From: Haematobacter missouriensis
GTDB lineage: Bacteria > Pseudomonadota > Alphaproteobacteria > Rhodobacterales > Rhodobacteraceae
Assembly: GCF_000740775.1 (NCBI RefSeq)
Contig: NZ_JFGS01000013.1
Location: 1 to 64,000, forward strand
Direction of reading: 5' to 3'
Length of the DNA stretch: 64,000 bases
Part shown: positions 8,769 to 16,982 of the stretch, piece after piece
How the letters are laid out: every line of letters starts with the position of its first letter
Position numbering within the stretch: the stretch's first letter is position 1
The notes under the pieces: generated by a model
The model's input: the letters and a program-made list of their open reading frames with translations, nothing else
Told to the model about the DNA's origin: nothing
Databases searched by the model: none
Position numbers and translations under genes: made by a program

Positions 8769-9298
8769 GTTGGCGGGCGGGGCAGGGGCGAAAATCCCAG
8801 AGCACGGTCTTTGATCGCGCACCTGTCGCCAGCCTCACCGGCAACGAACTCCGGGAGTGGGATGACATCCGGCACCTCGAGCGGAAAGCCCGGGTGTGGT
8901 ATCGGGACCACCTTGTCGGGACGGAGGTGGTGAACGCGGATACCGGCTGGACCATCGGGTTTCAGACCCGAGGTGCGAAGAATATCGGTGGACGGCAGGG
9001 GCCAGACCTCTATCGCATCGTTCCCGCGATAAAGGAGATCCTCGAAAAGGGGATGCTGATCAGAACGGAGCAGGACACCAAGGGGCGGGAGAAACTGGTG
9101 GAGGCATGGCATACCTTCGCGGCGCGCGTCCTTCTCGATGGCGCCGAGAAGGATGTGATCGTCAAAGTCCGCAAAACCGCCCAAGGTCGGTTCCACTACG
9201 ATATTTCGAAGGATTGGGGTGACGGGGCTAAGTTCTCTCGAACCTCGGCCACTGACCGGAGCCAGAGTTACGGTTTAGAAGACACCCCGCCGAGTTGA
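8769..9298 (+). pseudogene. Phage-type polyvalent protein fragment (LPD3/PBECR-like domain), 5' truncated
   Basis: The open frame after the stop near 8768 has no convincing start codon. It reads SLTGNELREWDD, then a WYRDHLVG / VNADTGWTIGF stretch and HTFAARVLLDGAEKDVIVKVRKTAQGRFHYD. I recognise this pattern from a domain in very large multidomain proteins of phages and mobile elements (the LPD3 / phage Barnase-EndoU-Colicin-RelE group). The start is missing, the stop is internal to the usual architecture, and further pieces follow in other frames. The domain call is from memory of the family; the truncation is seen directly. Confidence 0.6.
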
Positions 9299-9960
9299 AC
9301 GTGGACTTCCTTCCTGAGAATTTCAACGGGAGAGCCAAGGAAAGCCGGTTCACCAACGCTGTCAAGGACCGGATCGACAAGCTCGACATCGCGCCGAAGG
9401 GAGAAAACGAGCGCGGCATCATCCAGCGGGCCATCACGAATGCCATGGGCGGCAACTGGAACTTGCTGGCTCTGGTGCCGGGACGCCCGCTGTTCACGGA
9501 GCTTGGCACCGGGCATCCATGGCATCCATTCCGCCGGGAAATACCTGCGGCTGAAGGAGGAGATGGACGCGGTTCGCAACGACTGGCACGCGGAAGTGGA
9601 TAAGACCGCGCAGGCGTGGCGCAAGGAGATTGGCAAGGACGGTGCGGGAACGTCAGGATGACGGACCTCATGCACGAGTTCCCTATCGCGGCTGTGGATC
9701 CCTTGTGCCCCCTCGAGCCTCTGTTTTCGGAGGCGGAGAAGCTGTTGCTCGTGAGCGGGCGCTCATCCGCCGAGAATCGCAAGCGTCTCAACGACCCGCA
9801 AAGAGGGATAGCCGCCGCGCGGCCGACCATGTCCGTATGTCCGAACGGGTTTCGGGCGGCGGGGGAGAGCAAGCTGGCCCCGGACGCCAGAGGTCCCCGT
9901 GTCCGCTGCAGGAGACCGGGTCGGTGCCACAGGGCGGATGGAAGCTGTGAGCCGAGCCCC
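9295..9960 (+). pseudogene. Continuation of degenerate phage polyvalent protein, at least two frameshifts
   Basis: Three adjoining pieces in alternating frames resemble the C-terminal part of large phage polyvalent proteins. The first reads LNVDFLPENFN then GNWNLLALVPGRPLFTELG. The second, from about 9540 in another frame, reads AGKYLRLKEEMDAVRNDWHAEVDKTAQAW. The third, from about 9658, reads MTDLMHEFPIAAVDP then LFSEAEKLL. I recall these blocks occurring in this order in one protein, so this is probably one gene broken by frameshifts. Coding potential fades after about 9850. Confidence 0.55.
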
Positions 9961-10051
9961 GAGCACGCGGGGGGCGATCCGCTCCGTGCATCGGGGGGAT
10001 AGCCTTAGCCGAGAGGCGCGATGGGGTTCAGAAGGGCAGGGGCCGTGTGCA

Positions 10052-10095
10052 CCGGGGGCATCATGCCCCCGGCAGAGAAGATTTCCTGCAGGAAA
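10052..10095 (-). terminator. Hairpins downstream of metQ, candidate terminator
   Basis: Just past the metQ stop (minus strand) there is a 14-base perfect palindrome TTTCCTGCAGGAAA at 10082-10095. It is followed by a strong stem CCGGGGGCA-TCA-TGCCCCCGG at 10052-10072. There is no T-run, so this is either a weak intrinsic terminator or a 3'-end stabilising structure for the met operon transcript. Confidence 0.45.
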
Positions 10096-10106
10096 CCGGG
10101 AGGGAA

Positions 10107-10883
10107 TTACCAGGCGGTGATGACCGAGCCGTGGTATTTCTCCTCGATGAAGGTCTTGATCTCGGGCGAGTGATACGCCTCGATCAGCGTGGGCAGCCAG
10201 TCTGCATGCTCATCGGCGCGGCGGACCACGATGACATTGGCATAGGGGCTTTCGGCCTTTTCCCGCGCGATCGTGTCGGTCTTGGGGTTCAGCCCAGCAG
10301 CCAGCGCGTAGTTCGTGTTGATGATCGACGCGTCCGCGTCGGGCAGCGAGCGGGGAAGCTGCGCCGCATCCAGTTCGAGGAAGGTGAACTTCTTGGGGTT
10401 CTCGGTCACGTCGAGCACCGTCGGCACAAGGCCGGTGCCATCCGCCAGCTTCAGCAGCCCCAGATCCTGAAGCAGCAGGAGCGCCCGCCCGCCGTTGGTA
10501 GGATCGTTCGGGATGGCGATCTTCGCGCCGTCCTTCAGCTCATCCAGCGATTTCAGCTTGCTGGAATAGATGCCCATGGGCGTGGTGATCGTCTTGGCGA
10601 CCGAGACAAGATCGAAACCGCGGTCCTTGATCTGGTTGTCGAGATAGGGCTGGTGCTGGAACGAGTTCGCGTTCAGGTCGCCATCGGCCAGCGCCTGGTT
10701 CGGCACGACGTAGTCAGAGAATTCGACCACTTCGATGTTCAGCCCCTTGGGCTTCGCGACCTTTGCGACTTCCTCCATGATCTCGGCATGTTCGCCCGGA
10801 GACACGCCGACCTTGATGTCGGTGGCGAAGGCGGCGACCGCCGAAAGCGCGAGGGCGGAGACGAAGGTTGTGAGACGCAGCAT
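10107..10883 (-). CDS. metQ: Methionine ABC transporter substrate-binding protein
   Basis: The 258-residue NlpA/MetQ-family protein captures methionine in the periplasm for the MetNI importer. It shows a signal peptide ending near AFA-TDIKVG, then PGEHAEIMEEVAK, FSDYVVPNQALADGDLNANSFQH, the IPNDPTNGGRALLLLQ block and INTNYA. All are conserved in this family. No lipobox cysteine is visible at the signal peptide end, so it is likely a free periplasmic protein. It is the last gene of metN-metI-metQ. Confidence 0.93.
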   Translation of the reverse strand: MLRLTTFVSALALSAVAAFATDIKVGVSPGEHAEIMEEVAKVAKPKGLNIEVVEFSDYVVPNQALADGDLNANSFQHQPYLDNQIKDRGFDLVSVAKTITTPMGIYSSKLKSLDELKDGAKIAIPNDPTNGGRALLLLQDLGLLKLADGTGLVPTVLDVTENPKKFTFLELDAAQLPRSLPDADASIINTNYALAAGLNPKTDTIAREKAESPYANVIVVRRADEHADWLPTLIEAYHSPEIKTFIEEKYHGSVITAW

Positions 10884-10906
10884 GGGAATACCTCTTGCGT
10901 GTGAAA

Positions 10907-11581
10907 TCAGCGACCGCGATTCTTTGCGGCGCGTTTGTCGAGACGGGCAGCGATGAGCTCCCCCACCGTCTGCACGAGCTGTACGAGCACGATCAGGATG
11001 ATGACGACGATCAGCATCACTTCAGGCATGAAGCGCTGATATCCGTAGCGGATGCCCAGATCCCCCAACCCCTTGCCGCCGACCGCGCCCACCATGGCCG
11101 AATAGCCGATGAGGCTGACCACGGCGAGCGTGAGGCCGAGCGTGATCCCCGGCAGTGCCTCCGGGATCAGCACCTTGCGGATGATCTGGAGCGGGGTCGC
11201 GCCCATGGCACGGGCGGCTTCGATCAGGCCGCTGTCTATCTCGCGGATCGCCGTCTCCACCAGCCGTGCGATGAAGGGCACGGCGGCGATCGTCAGCGGC
11301 ACGATGGCCGCGGTGGTGCCGATGGATGTGCCGACGAGCGCGCGGGTGAAGGGGATGATCGCGACGACGAGGATGATGAACGGCACCGAGCGGGTCGCGT
11401 TGACGATGAGTCCCAGCACCCCGTTTACTGCGGGGGCGGCAAGGATCTCCCCCCGCCGCGACGTGGCGAGGAAGACGCCGAGCGGCAGGCCGGCGAGCGT
11501 GCCGAACACGGTGGACATCGCCACCATGTAGAGCGTCTCCAGCGTGGACTCATAGAGAAGGTTGATCAGCACGGGAGACAT
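10907..11581 (-). CDS. metI: Methionine ABC transporter permease
   Basis: The 224-residue inner-membrane protein has about five to six membrane spans and the permease coupling region typical of MetI (IDSGLIEAARAMGATPLQIIRKVLIPEALPG contacts the ATPase). It forms the channel for methionine uptake together with MetN. Its start overlaps the 3' end of metN by about 30 bases, which implies translational coupling. The metQ gene follows within about 25 bases. Confidence 0.93.
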   Translation of the reverse strand: MSPVLINLLYESTLETLYMVAMSTVFGTLAGLPLGVFLATSRRGEILAAPAVNGVLGLIVNATRSVPFIILVVAIIPFTRALVGTSIGTTAAIVPLTIAAVPFIARLVETAIREIDSGLIEAARAMGATPLQIIRKVLIPEALPGITLGLTLAVVSLIGYSAMVGAVGGKGLGDLGIRYGYQRFMPEVMLIVVIILIVLVQLVQTVGELIAARLDKRAAKNRGR

Positions 11582-12653
11582 AGCCCAGCACCTCCGTCAG
11601 TAGTCCGTGGGATTCAAGAAAGCCGCGCGATGCCTCCCCCCGCTCCGCCGGAACGGAGACGATGAGGCTGCCGAAAGGATGCGGGCCGATCTCCTCGATC
11701 GCGCCGGCGAGGATGTTCACCGGCACACCGAGTTCCACCGTGAGGCGGGCGAGCATCGGGTCCGTCGCGTGGCTGCCGGTGAAGGTGATCTGCAGCACCT
11801 CCTCCGCAGCGCCGGCTCCGGCGTCGGGCCGGATGCGGTCGGCGATGAAACGGGGAAGGGCGACCCCGGTGATGCCGGTCAGGAAGGAGCGCGTCGTGGC
11901 GTGGGCGGGGCGGGAGAAGACGGCATAGGTTTCTCCCGTCTCCACGAGGCGGCCCTTGTCGAGCACGGCCACATGGCTCGCGATATCGCGCACCACGGCC
12001 ATCTCATGGGTGATGAGCAGGATCGTCAGGCCCAGTTCCCGGTTGATGTCCGAGAGCAGCGCCAGCACCGTGCGCGTCGTCTCCGGGTCGAGGGCGGAGG
12101 TCGCCTCGTCCGACAGCAGCACCTTCGGACGGGTGGCCAGGGCACGGGCGATGCCCACCCGCTGCTTCTGCCCGCCCGAGAGTTCGGCGGGATAGCGGCT
12201 CCGCTGGTCCCCGAGGCCAACGAGGTCGATCAGCTCGTTCACCCGCGGCGCGATCTCTGCGGGACGGGTTCCGGCGATCTCCAGCGGCAGGGCGATATTG
12301 TCGAACACCGTGCGGGAGGCGAGCAGGTTGAAGTGCTGGAAGATCATGCCAACTTCGCGCCGAATCTGGCGCAGTTCGGCATTGCTGGCCGCGCCCACGT
12401 CTCGCCCGCCAACCAGCACCCGGCCCGTCGTCGGGCGTTCCAGCCCGTTGACCATGCGCAGAAGTGTCGATTTCCCCGCTCCCGAGCGGCCGATGATGCC
12501 GGTGATGTCACCCGGCGCGACGGTCAGGCTTACGTCTTCCAGCGCGGTGACGCTGCCGCTGCCGCGCTTGGCATAGGCCTTGCCGACCGCATCGAACACG
12601 ATGGCGGCGCCTGCCGCTGTCGTGCCGTCTGTCGGTCGCTCAATCGGTTTCAT
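11550..12653 (-). CDS. metN: Methionine ABC transporter ATP-binding protein
   Basis: The 367-residue ATPase powers methionine import. Walker A is GRSGAGKST, the ABC signature LSGGQKQRVGIARAL, Walker B VLLSDEATSALDP, followed by the switch histidine in LLITHEM. The last about 90 residues form the NIL domain that binds methionine and inhibits transport when the internal pool is full. The start at MKPIERPT is chosen because the open frame further upstream has no homology. The leader contains strong hairpins, so RNA-level control is possible. Confidence 0.94.
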   Translation of the reverse strand: MKPIERPTDGTTAAGAAIVFDAVGKAYAKRGSGSVTALEDVSLTVAPGDITGIIGRSGAGKSTLLRMVNGLERPTTGRVLVGGRDVGAASNAELRQIRREVGMIFQHFNLLASRTVFDNIALPLEIAGTRPAEIAPRVNELIDLVGLGDQRSRYPAELSGGQKQRVGIARALATRPKVLLSDEATSALDPETTRTVLALLSDINRELGLTILLITHEMAVVRDIASHVAVLDKGRLVETGETYAVFSRPAHATTRSFLTGITGVALPRFIADRIRPDAGAGAAEEVLQITFTGSHATDPMLARLTVELGVPVNILAGAIEEIGPHPFGSLIVSVPAERGEASRGFLESHGLLTEVLGYVSRADQPSL

Positions 12654-12880
12654 CGCCAGTTCCTTCGGGCTGCAGACAGTCCGGCCGCGTTGGGTGCTGC
12701 GGCTCGGTGGGCGGGGGATAGTGCCTATCCCCGCCCGCTGCAATGGCGGGTGCGGTCGGGGAACAATACGTGGTGGGGAGAAAGGGCTGCTTTGACCGGC
12801 GCCCACCCGGCCCCTGTTGCGACGGTACCAAGGTACGCGAAACAATGTTCGCCGCGTGACGGGAAGTGACAAACGTCATC
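12654..12880 (-). promoter_or_regulatory. Structured leader upstream of metN
   Basis: On the minus strand the leader shows successive stem-loops. One is GTACC-TTG-type self-complementarity near 12825-12838 and another is CCGG-N7-CCGG near 12795-12812. A strong hairpin with 8-bp core GGGGATAG-TGC-CTATCCCC lies at 12714-12732, extended by four more pairs to 12709-12736 with one bulge. No T-run follows. I could not match it to the SAM-II, SAH or other riboswitch consensus I know, so function is unassigned. Confidence 0.4.
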
Positions 12881-13088
12881 GTTTTTTACCATTCGCTCAG
12901 AGCGCTGCCGGAGCCGAGAGGAACGGTTTAAAAAGCAGATGCGATGTCCCGGCCGTCGAGGCAATGTCTCTGGGGGCGGGAATGCGAATGAATTGTCGCA
13001 GGCGCGGCAGCGCGCGCTATCCTCCAACAGAAGTTACTCTTTCCAAGAAAAGCCGCAGAGCGCGGCGCTGACGAGGGACTGACACAGC

Positions 13089-14582
13089 ATGGCCGCATCC
13101 GTGCCCCTGCTCCGGCGACTGACCCGGACGAAAAGCATCGACCCGACCATCGACGGCGAAAAGACAGGGTCCGAACATCTCGGGCGGTCCATCACGCTCT
13201 TTCAGCTCATCATGTTCGGGGTGGGAGCGACCATCGGCACCGGGATTTTCTTCGTGCTGAGCGAGCAGGTGCCGGTCGCTGGGCCTGCCGTACTGATCTC
13301 CTTCCTGCTGGCGGGCGTCACCGCGGGGATGACGGCGCTCTGCTATGCCGAGATGAGTTCGATGATACCGGTGTCGGGCTCGTCCTATTCCTATGCGTAC
13401 GCGACACTCGGCGAGGGGCCAGCCTTTCTCGTGGCCGCCTGTTTGGTGCTGGAATACGGCATCTCCGCATCCGCGGTATCGGTGGGATGGAGCGAGTATC
13501 TCCACAACCTGATCTGGAACGTCACCGGTCACGAGCTGCCGCGCTGGATGCTGTCGGCGCCGCTGGTAGCTGACGGGTATGACCTGCACTTCGGCGGCGA
13601 GGGGCTTATTAACCTGCCCGCTGCGGTGCTGGTGTTTCTCTGCGCCTTGCTGCTCGTCCGCGGGGCCAAGGAATCGGCAAGGCTCAACGCGATCATGGTG
13701 GTCATAAAGCTTGGCGTACTGGTGCTTTTCATCGCTATCGCGCTGACTGCGTTCAATTCCGACAACATGACCCCGTTCGCACCGCATGGTTTCACCGGGA
13801 TCAGCGCCGCCGCAGGCTCGATCTTCTTCACCTTTGTGGGGCTTGATGCCGTTTCCACAGCGGGGGAGGAGGTGGAGAACCCGCGCCGGAACCTGCCGCT
13901 GGCCATCATCTGCGCCTTGCTGATCGTGATCACCTTCTACGTGCTCGTTGCCTTCACGGCGATCGGGGCGCAGCCGCCCGATCAGTTCGAGGGGCAGGAG
14001 GCCGGGTTGGCGCTCATCCTGCAGAACATCACCGGATCGCGCATTCCGGCCATCGTGCTGGCGGCCGGGGCGGTGATCTCCGTCTTTTCGGTAACACTGA
14101 TCGTGCTCTATGGTCAGACCCGCATTCTCTTTGCCATGTCGCGGGACGGGATGCTGCCGCCGATCTTTCACCGCGTCGACCCACGCACCATGACACCGGT
14201 TGCGAACACATTCATCGTGGCGACGCTGGTGGCAATGGTCGCGGCTTTCGTGCCAGCGGCAGTTCTCTGGGACATGACGAGCATGGGCACGCTCATCGCT
14301 TTCACGGTCGTGTCCTTCGGTGTCATCCTCCTTCGCTACCGTAATCCGGATGCGCCGCGCGGCTTCCGGGTGCCGTTCTTTCCAGCGCTTCCGATACTGT
14401 CCATCTGCTGCTGTCTCTACCTCATCGCCAACCTCTCCCGGATCGTTTTCGAGCTGACGGCGATCTGGGGCACCCTGGCGGCGATCTTCTACTTTACCTA
14501 TGCCGCGCGCCACTCGCGGCTGGAACGCGCGGAGCAGGAGAGGAGCGGCGAAGGACCGGGCAGCGGGGGAGCGGGGCAATGA
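13089..14582 (+). CDS. APC-superfamily amino acid permease
   Basis: The 497-residue protein has about twelve membrane spans and the APC signature in its first third (FGVGATIGTGIFFVLSEQV), then ALCYAEMSSMIPVSGSSYSYAYATLGEGPAFLVA. These are typical of cationic amino acid (CAT-type) transporters. The substrate cannot be read from sequence. Arginine catabolic genes lie 1.5 kb downstream, which makes a basic amino acid attractive but unproven. The stop overlaps the start of a universal stress protein by ATGA, so the two are co-translated. Confidence 0.88.
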   Translation: MAASVPLLRRLTRTKSIDPTIDGEKTGSEHLGRSITLFQLIMFGVGATIGTGIFFVLSEQVPVAGPAVLISFLLAGVTAGMTALCYAEMSSMIPVSGSSYSYAYATLGEGPAFLVAACLVLEYGISASAVSVGWSEYLHNLIWNVTGHELPRWMLSAPLVADGYDLHFGGEGLINLPAAVLVFLCALLLVRGAKESARLNAIMVVIKLGVLVLFIAIALTAFNSDNMTPFAPHGFTGISAAAGSIFFTFVGLDAVSTAGEEVENPRRNLPLAIICALLIVITFYVLVAFTAIGAQPPDQFEGQEAGLALILQNITGSRIPAIVLAAGAVISVFSVTLIVLYGQTRILFAMSRDGMLPPIFHRVDPRTMTPVANTFIVATLVAMVAAFVPAAVLWDMTSMGTLIAFTVVSFGVILLRYRNPDAPRGFRVPFFPALPILSICCCLYLIANLSRIVFELTAIWGTLAAIFYFTYAARHSRLERAEQERSGEGPGSGGAGQ

Positions 14583-15457
14583 TGCTTCTCGTTGGCTTGT
14601 CCGCTGACGATGGCGGGCGCGAGGCGCTGGGGCTGGCTGCAGCCATGACGCAGGCCTCCGGCGGACGGATGGTTGTGTGCACCATCGCGGCGGAGGGGTG
14701 GACCACACCGTCACCGGCGCGTGTGGATTACGAATATGCCCGCTTCCTGCGGGAACATGCAGACCGCACACAGGAGACGGCGCGGGCACTTCTCCCCGTG
14801 GGGCTGGAAGCGGAATTCGTCACGCGAACTGCTCCCTCCGCTGCCAAGGGCCTGCTGGCCACGGCGGGGGACGTCGGAGCGGATTACGTGGTGTTGGGGT
14901 CTGCCGCCTCCGCTCCGCCGGGACGGTTCGCGGAGGGTCCGACGGCGACGGAGGTGCTGCACGGGGCGAGCGTTCCTGTCGCGCTGGCCCCGCGGGGCGG
15001 CCTTGCACCGGGCGTCGCACTTCGGCGTGTGAGTTGTGCCGTGCCGGCGACGGAGGCTGCCCATTCGATCGCTGAGCGGGCGGGGGTGGTGGCTGCGGCG
15101 TTGTCACTCCCGCTCCGTGTGCTGACCTTCGTGACGCGGGCGAACCAGATGTATCCCACGGGGGCGGGCTATCACGCGGAGCACCTCGTCAGCGGGGAAT
15201 TACGCCGCCATGCTGAGGCACTTCACGCGGCGATCCGGGAGCGCTGGACATCGCCCGTGCCGCTGGAGACGCGGATCGGGCGCGGGGCGGGCTGGCAGGA
15301 GGCGCTGGACGACGTGGGCTGGGAGGAGACGGAACTGCTGGTTATCGGGTCGAGCGTGTATGGGCCGCTGCTGAAGGTGTTCATCGGGTCGAATTCGGGG
15401 CGGCTGGTGCGCCTCGCCCCTGTGCCGAGAGTGGTGTTGCCGCGCTGGATCGCGTGA
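14579..15457 (+). CDS. Two-domain universal stress protein (UspA family)
   Basis: The 292-residue product has two Usp-like halves. The first (MMLLVGLSADDGGREALGLAAAM ... GADYVVLGSAA) and second (ETELLVIGSSVYGPLLKVFIGSNSGRLVRLAPVPRVVLP) both end in the strand-loop pattern of this family. The second contains a G-x-G-type nucleotide-binding loop. It starts four bases inside the permease gene. APC permease plus Usp pairs are a known arrangement in which the Usp protein may tune the transporter. That link is inference here. Confidence 0.82.
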   Translation: MMLLVGLSADDGGREALGLAAAMTQASGGRMVVCTIAAEGWTTPSPARVDYEYARFLREHADRTQETARALLPVGLEAEFVTRTAPSAAKGLLATAGDVGADYVVLGSAASAPPGRFAEGPTATEVLHGASVPVALAPRGGLAPGVALRRVSCAVPATEAAHSIAERAGVVAAALSLPLRVLTFVTRANQMYPTGAGYHAEHLVSGELRRHAEALHAAIRERWTSPVPLETRIGRGAGWQEALDDVGWEETELLVIGSSVYGPLLKVFIGSNSGRLVRLAPVPRVVLPRWIA

Positions 15458-15495
15458 GGGGCGCTGGCGATTTGCCTTTCCTGACGGCCCTCCCG

Positions 15496-15936
15496 TCAGC
15501 GCGAACTCTGCGGACGGTGCGTGGAGAGCAGCAGGTTGGTTTCGCTGGTGGTCACGCCCTCGATACGGCGGATACGGGCGATGACCTCATCCAGTTCGGC
15601 CAGCGTCTCTGTGCCGATCTCCGCCACGATGTCCCAGCGCCCGTTGGTGGAGTGGACGGCCTGCACTTCCGCCATGCCGAGGAGACGCCGCGTGATCCGA
15701 TCCGCGCCACGCCCCTCGATCCCGATGAGCATGAGGCCGCGGACAGGCGCCTGTGTGACATCGGCCCGCGTGAGCACCGTGAAACCGGCGATATCGCCCC
15801 GCGCCACCATGCGGTCGATCCGTGCCCTTACCGTCGCGCGGGACAGGTTAAGCGCCCCCGCAATCTCCGAATGCGAGGCCCGCCCGTCGCGCCGGAGCGC
15901 CGAAAGGATATGCTGGTCGATATCATCCATGTCCAT
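15496..15936 (-). CDS. Lrp/AsnC-family transcriptional regulator
   Basis: The roughly 146-residue protein has an N-terminal winged helix-turn-helix (DIDQHILSALRRDGRASHSEIAGALNLSRATVRARIDRM) and a C-terminal RAM ligand-binding domain. It is divergent from arginase and ornithine cyclodeaminase genes, so it most probably senses arginine or ornithine and controls their breakdown. The frame is open up to 16011. I take the internal ATG at 15936, which leaves a clear inverted repeat outside the coding region; an ATG six bases further in is equally possible. Confidence 0.85.
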   Translation of the reverse strand: MDMDDIDQHILSALRRDGRASHSEIAGALNLSRATVRARIDRMVARGDIAGFTVLTRADVTQAPVRGLMLIGIEGRGADRITRRLLGMAEVQAVHSTNGRWDIVAEIGTETLAELDEVIARIRRIEGVTTSETNLLLSTHRPQSSR

Positions 15937-15950
15937 ACTGGCGATCATTA

Positions 15951-15990
15951 TGCGCAATATGGGCGATTGTGCGTTCATTTCGCGCAAATT
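15951..15990. promoter_or_regulatory. Candidate Lrp-family operator between regulator and arginase genes
   Basis: TGCGCAAT-N7-ATTGTGCG (15951-15973) is an inverted repeat with one mismatch. A third half-site-like CGCGCAAAT follows at 15981. Repeated half-sites of this spacing suit Lrp/AsnC dimers binding cooperatively. The position just before the regulator start fits autoregulation plus control of the divergent arginase gene. Confidence 0.6.
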
Positions 15991-16049
15991 TATAGCAGAA
16001 ACTGCCATCATTCCGCCACCATATACCGAAAAGCGAAAGGAGACTGCTC

Positions 16050-16976
16050 GTGGCCAAACCCTGCATCCTGATCGGAGCGCCTATCGACAGCGGACAGAAG
16101 AACGCCGGTTGCCTGATGGGGCCGGCGGCCTATCGCGTCGCGGGCATATCCCGGACGCTGGAGGATCTGGGCCGGAGCGTGGTGGATCGCGGCGATGTCG
16201 TTCCCGCGGCGCCGGCGCCGGTGAGCGTGGCCAATGCCGCCGTGCATTCCCTGCCCGAGACAATCGCCTGGACCGCCGCGCTTTCCGCCGCGGTGGAGGA
16301 TGCTATGGGGGAAGGCTTTCCCATCGTGATGGGGGGTGACCATTCGCTCGCGCTTGGATCCGTCGCAGGGGTCGCCGCCCATGCGAAAGCGGCGGGGCGG
16401 CCGCTGTTTCTGTTGTGGCTGGATGCGCATTCGGACTTTCACACCCTGGAGACGACCGAGTCGGGCAATCTCCACGGCACGCCGGTGGCCTATATCGCCG
16501 GACGTGACGGGTTCGGGCCGTTCCCGCCGTTCCCGGCGCCCATTCCGGCGGAGCGGATCTGCCTGTTCGGCATCCGCTCTGTCGATCCCGCGGAACATGC
16601 CGCCCTGCTTCGGCATGATATCGCGATCAACGATATGCGGGTGTTGGACGAGCGGGGTATTGTGGCGCCACTTTCCGAGTTTCTGGACCGCGTCCGGGCG
16701 GAAAACGGGCTGCTCCATGTCTCGCTCGATGTCGATTTCCTCGACCCTTCCATAGCACCCGCGGTCGGCACCACGGTTCCCGGCGGCGCGACATTCCGTG
16801 AGGCGCATCTCGCCATGGAGCTGTTGCATGAATCGGGCCTCGTGACCTCGCTCGATCTCGTCGAACTCAATCCTTTTCTTGATGACCGGGGCCGCACGGC
16901 GCGGCTGATGGTCGATCTCGTCGCCAGCCTCATGGGTCGGAAAGTCTTCGACCGCCCGACCCGCAGTTTCGGATGA
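16050..16976 (+). CDS. rocF: Arginase
   Basis: The 308-residue enzyme hydrolyses arginine to ornithine and urea. All manganese-binding motifs of the ureohydrolase family are present: GGDHSLALGS (His98), LDAHSDFHT (Asp, His, Asp) and LDVDFLDPS (two Asp). Translation begins with GTG behind AAAGGAG. Ornithine cyclodeaminase starts six bases after the stop, giving a two-step route arginine to ornithine to proline. A divergent Lrp-family gene and its palindrome lie immediately upstream. Confidence 0.94.
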   Translation: MAKPCILIGAPIDSGQKNAGCLMGPAAYRVAGISRTLEDLGRSVVDRGDVVPAAPAPVSVANAAVHSLPETIAWTAALSAAVEDAMGEGFPIVMGGDHSLALGSVAGVAAHAKAAGRPLFLLWLDAHSDFHTLETTESGNLHGTPVAYIAGRDGFGPFPPFPAPIPAERICLFGIRSVDPAEHAALLRHDIAINDMRVLDERGIVAPLSEFLDRVRAENGLLHVSLDVDFLDPSIAPAVGTTVPGGATFREAHLAMELLHESGLVTSLDLVELNPFLDDRGRTARLMVDLVASLMGRKVFDRPTRSFG

Positions 16977-16982
16977 TCTGAC

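Noticed and set aside
7809-8933. Long repetitive proteins read through the octamer array on both strands
   Set aside because: The array has no stop codon in any frame by construction, so open frames there carry no evidence of coding; starts lie inside or antisense to the siderophore-reductase gene.
12654-12880. SAM-II or SAH riboswitch before metN
   Set aside because: The conserved core bases of these riboswitches, as I know them, could not be found; only generic stems are visible.
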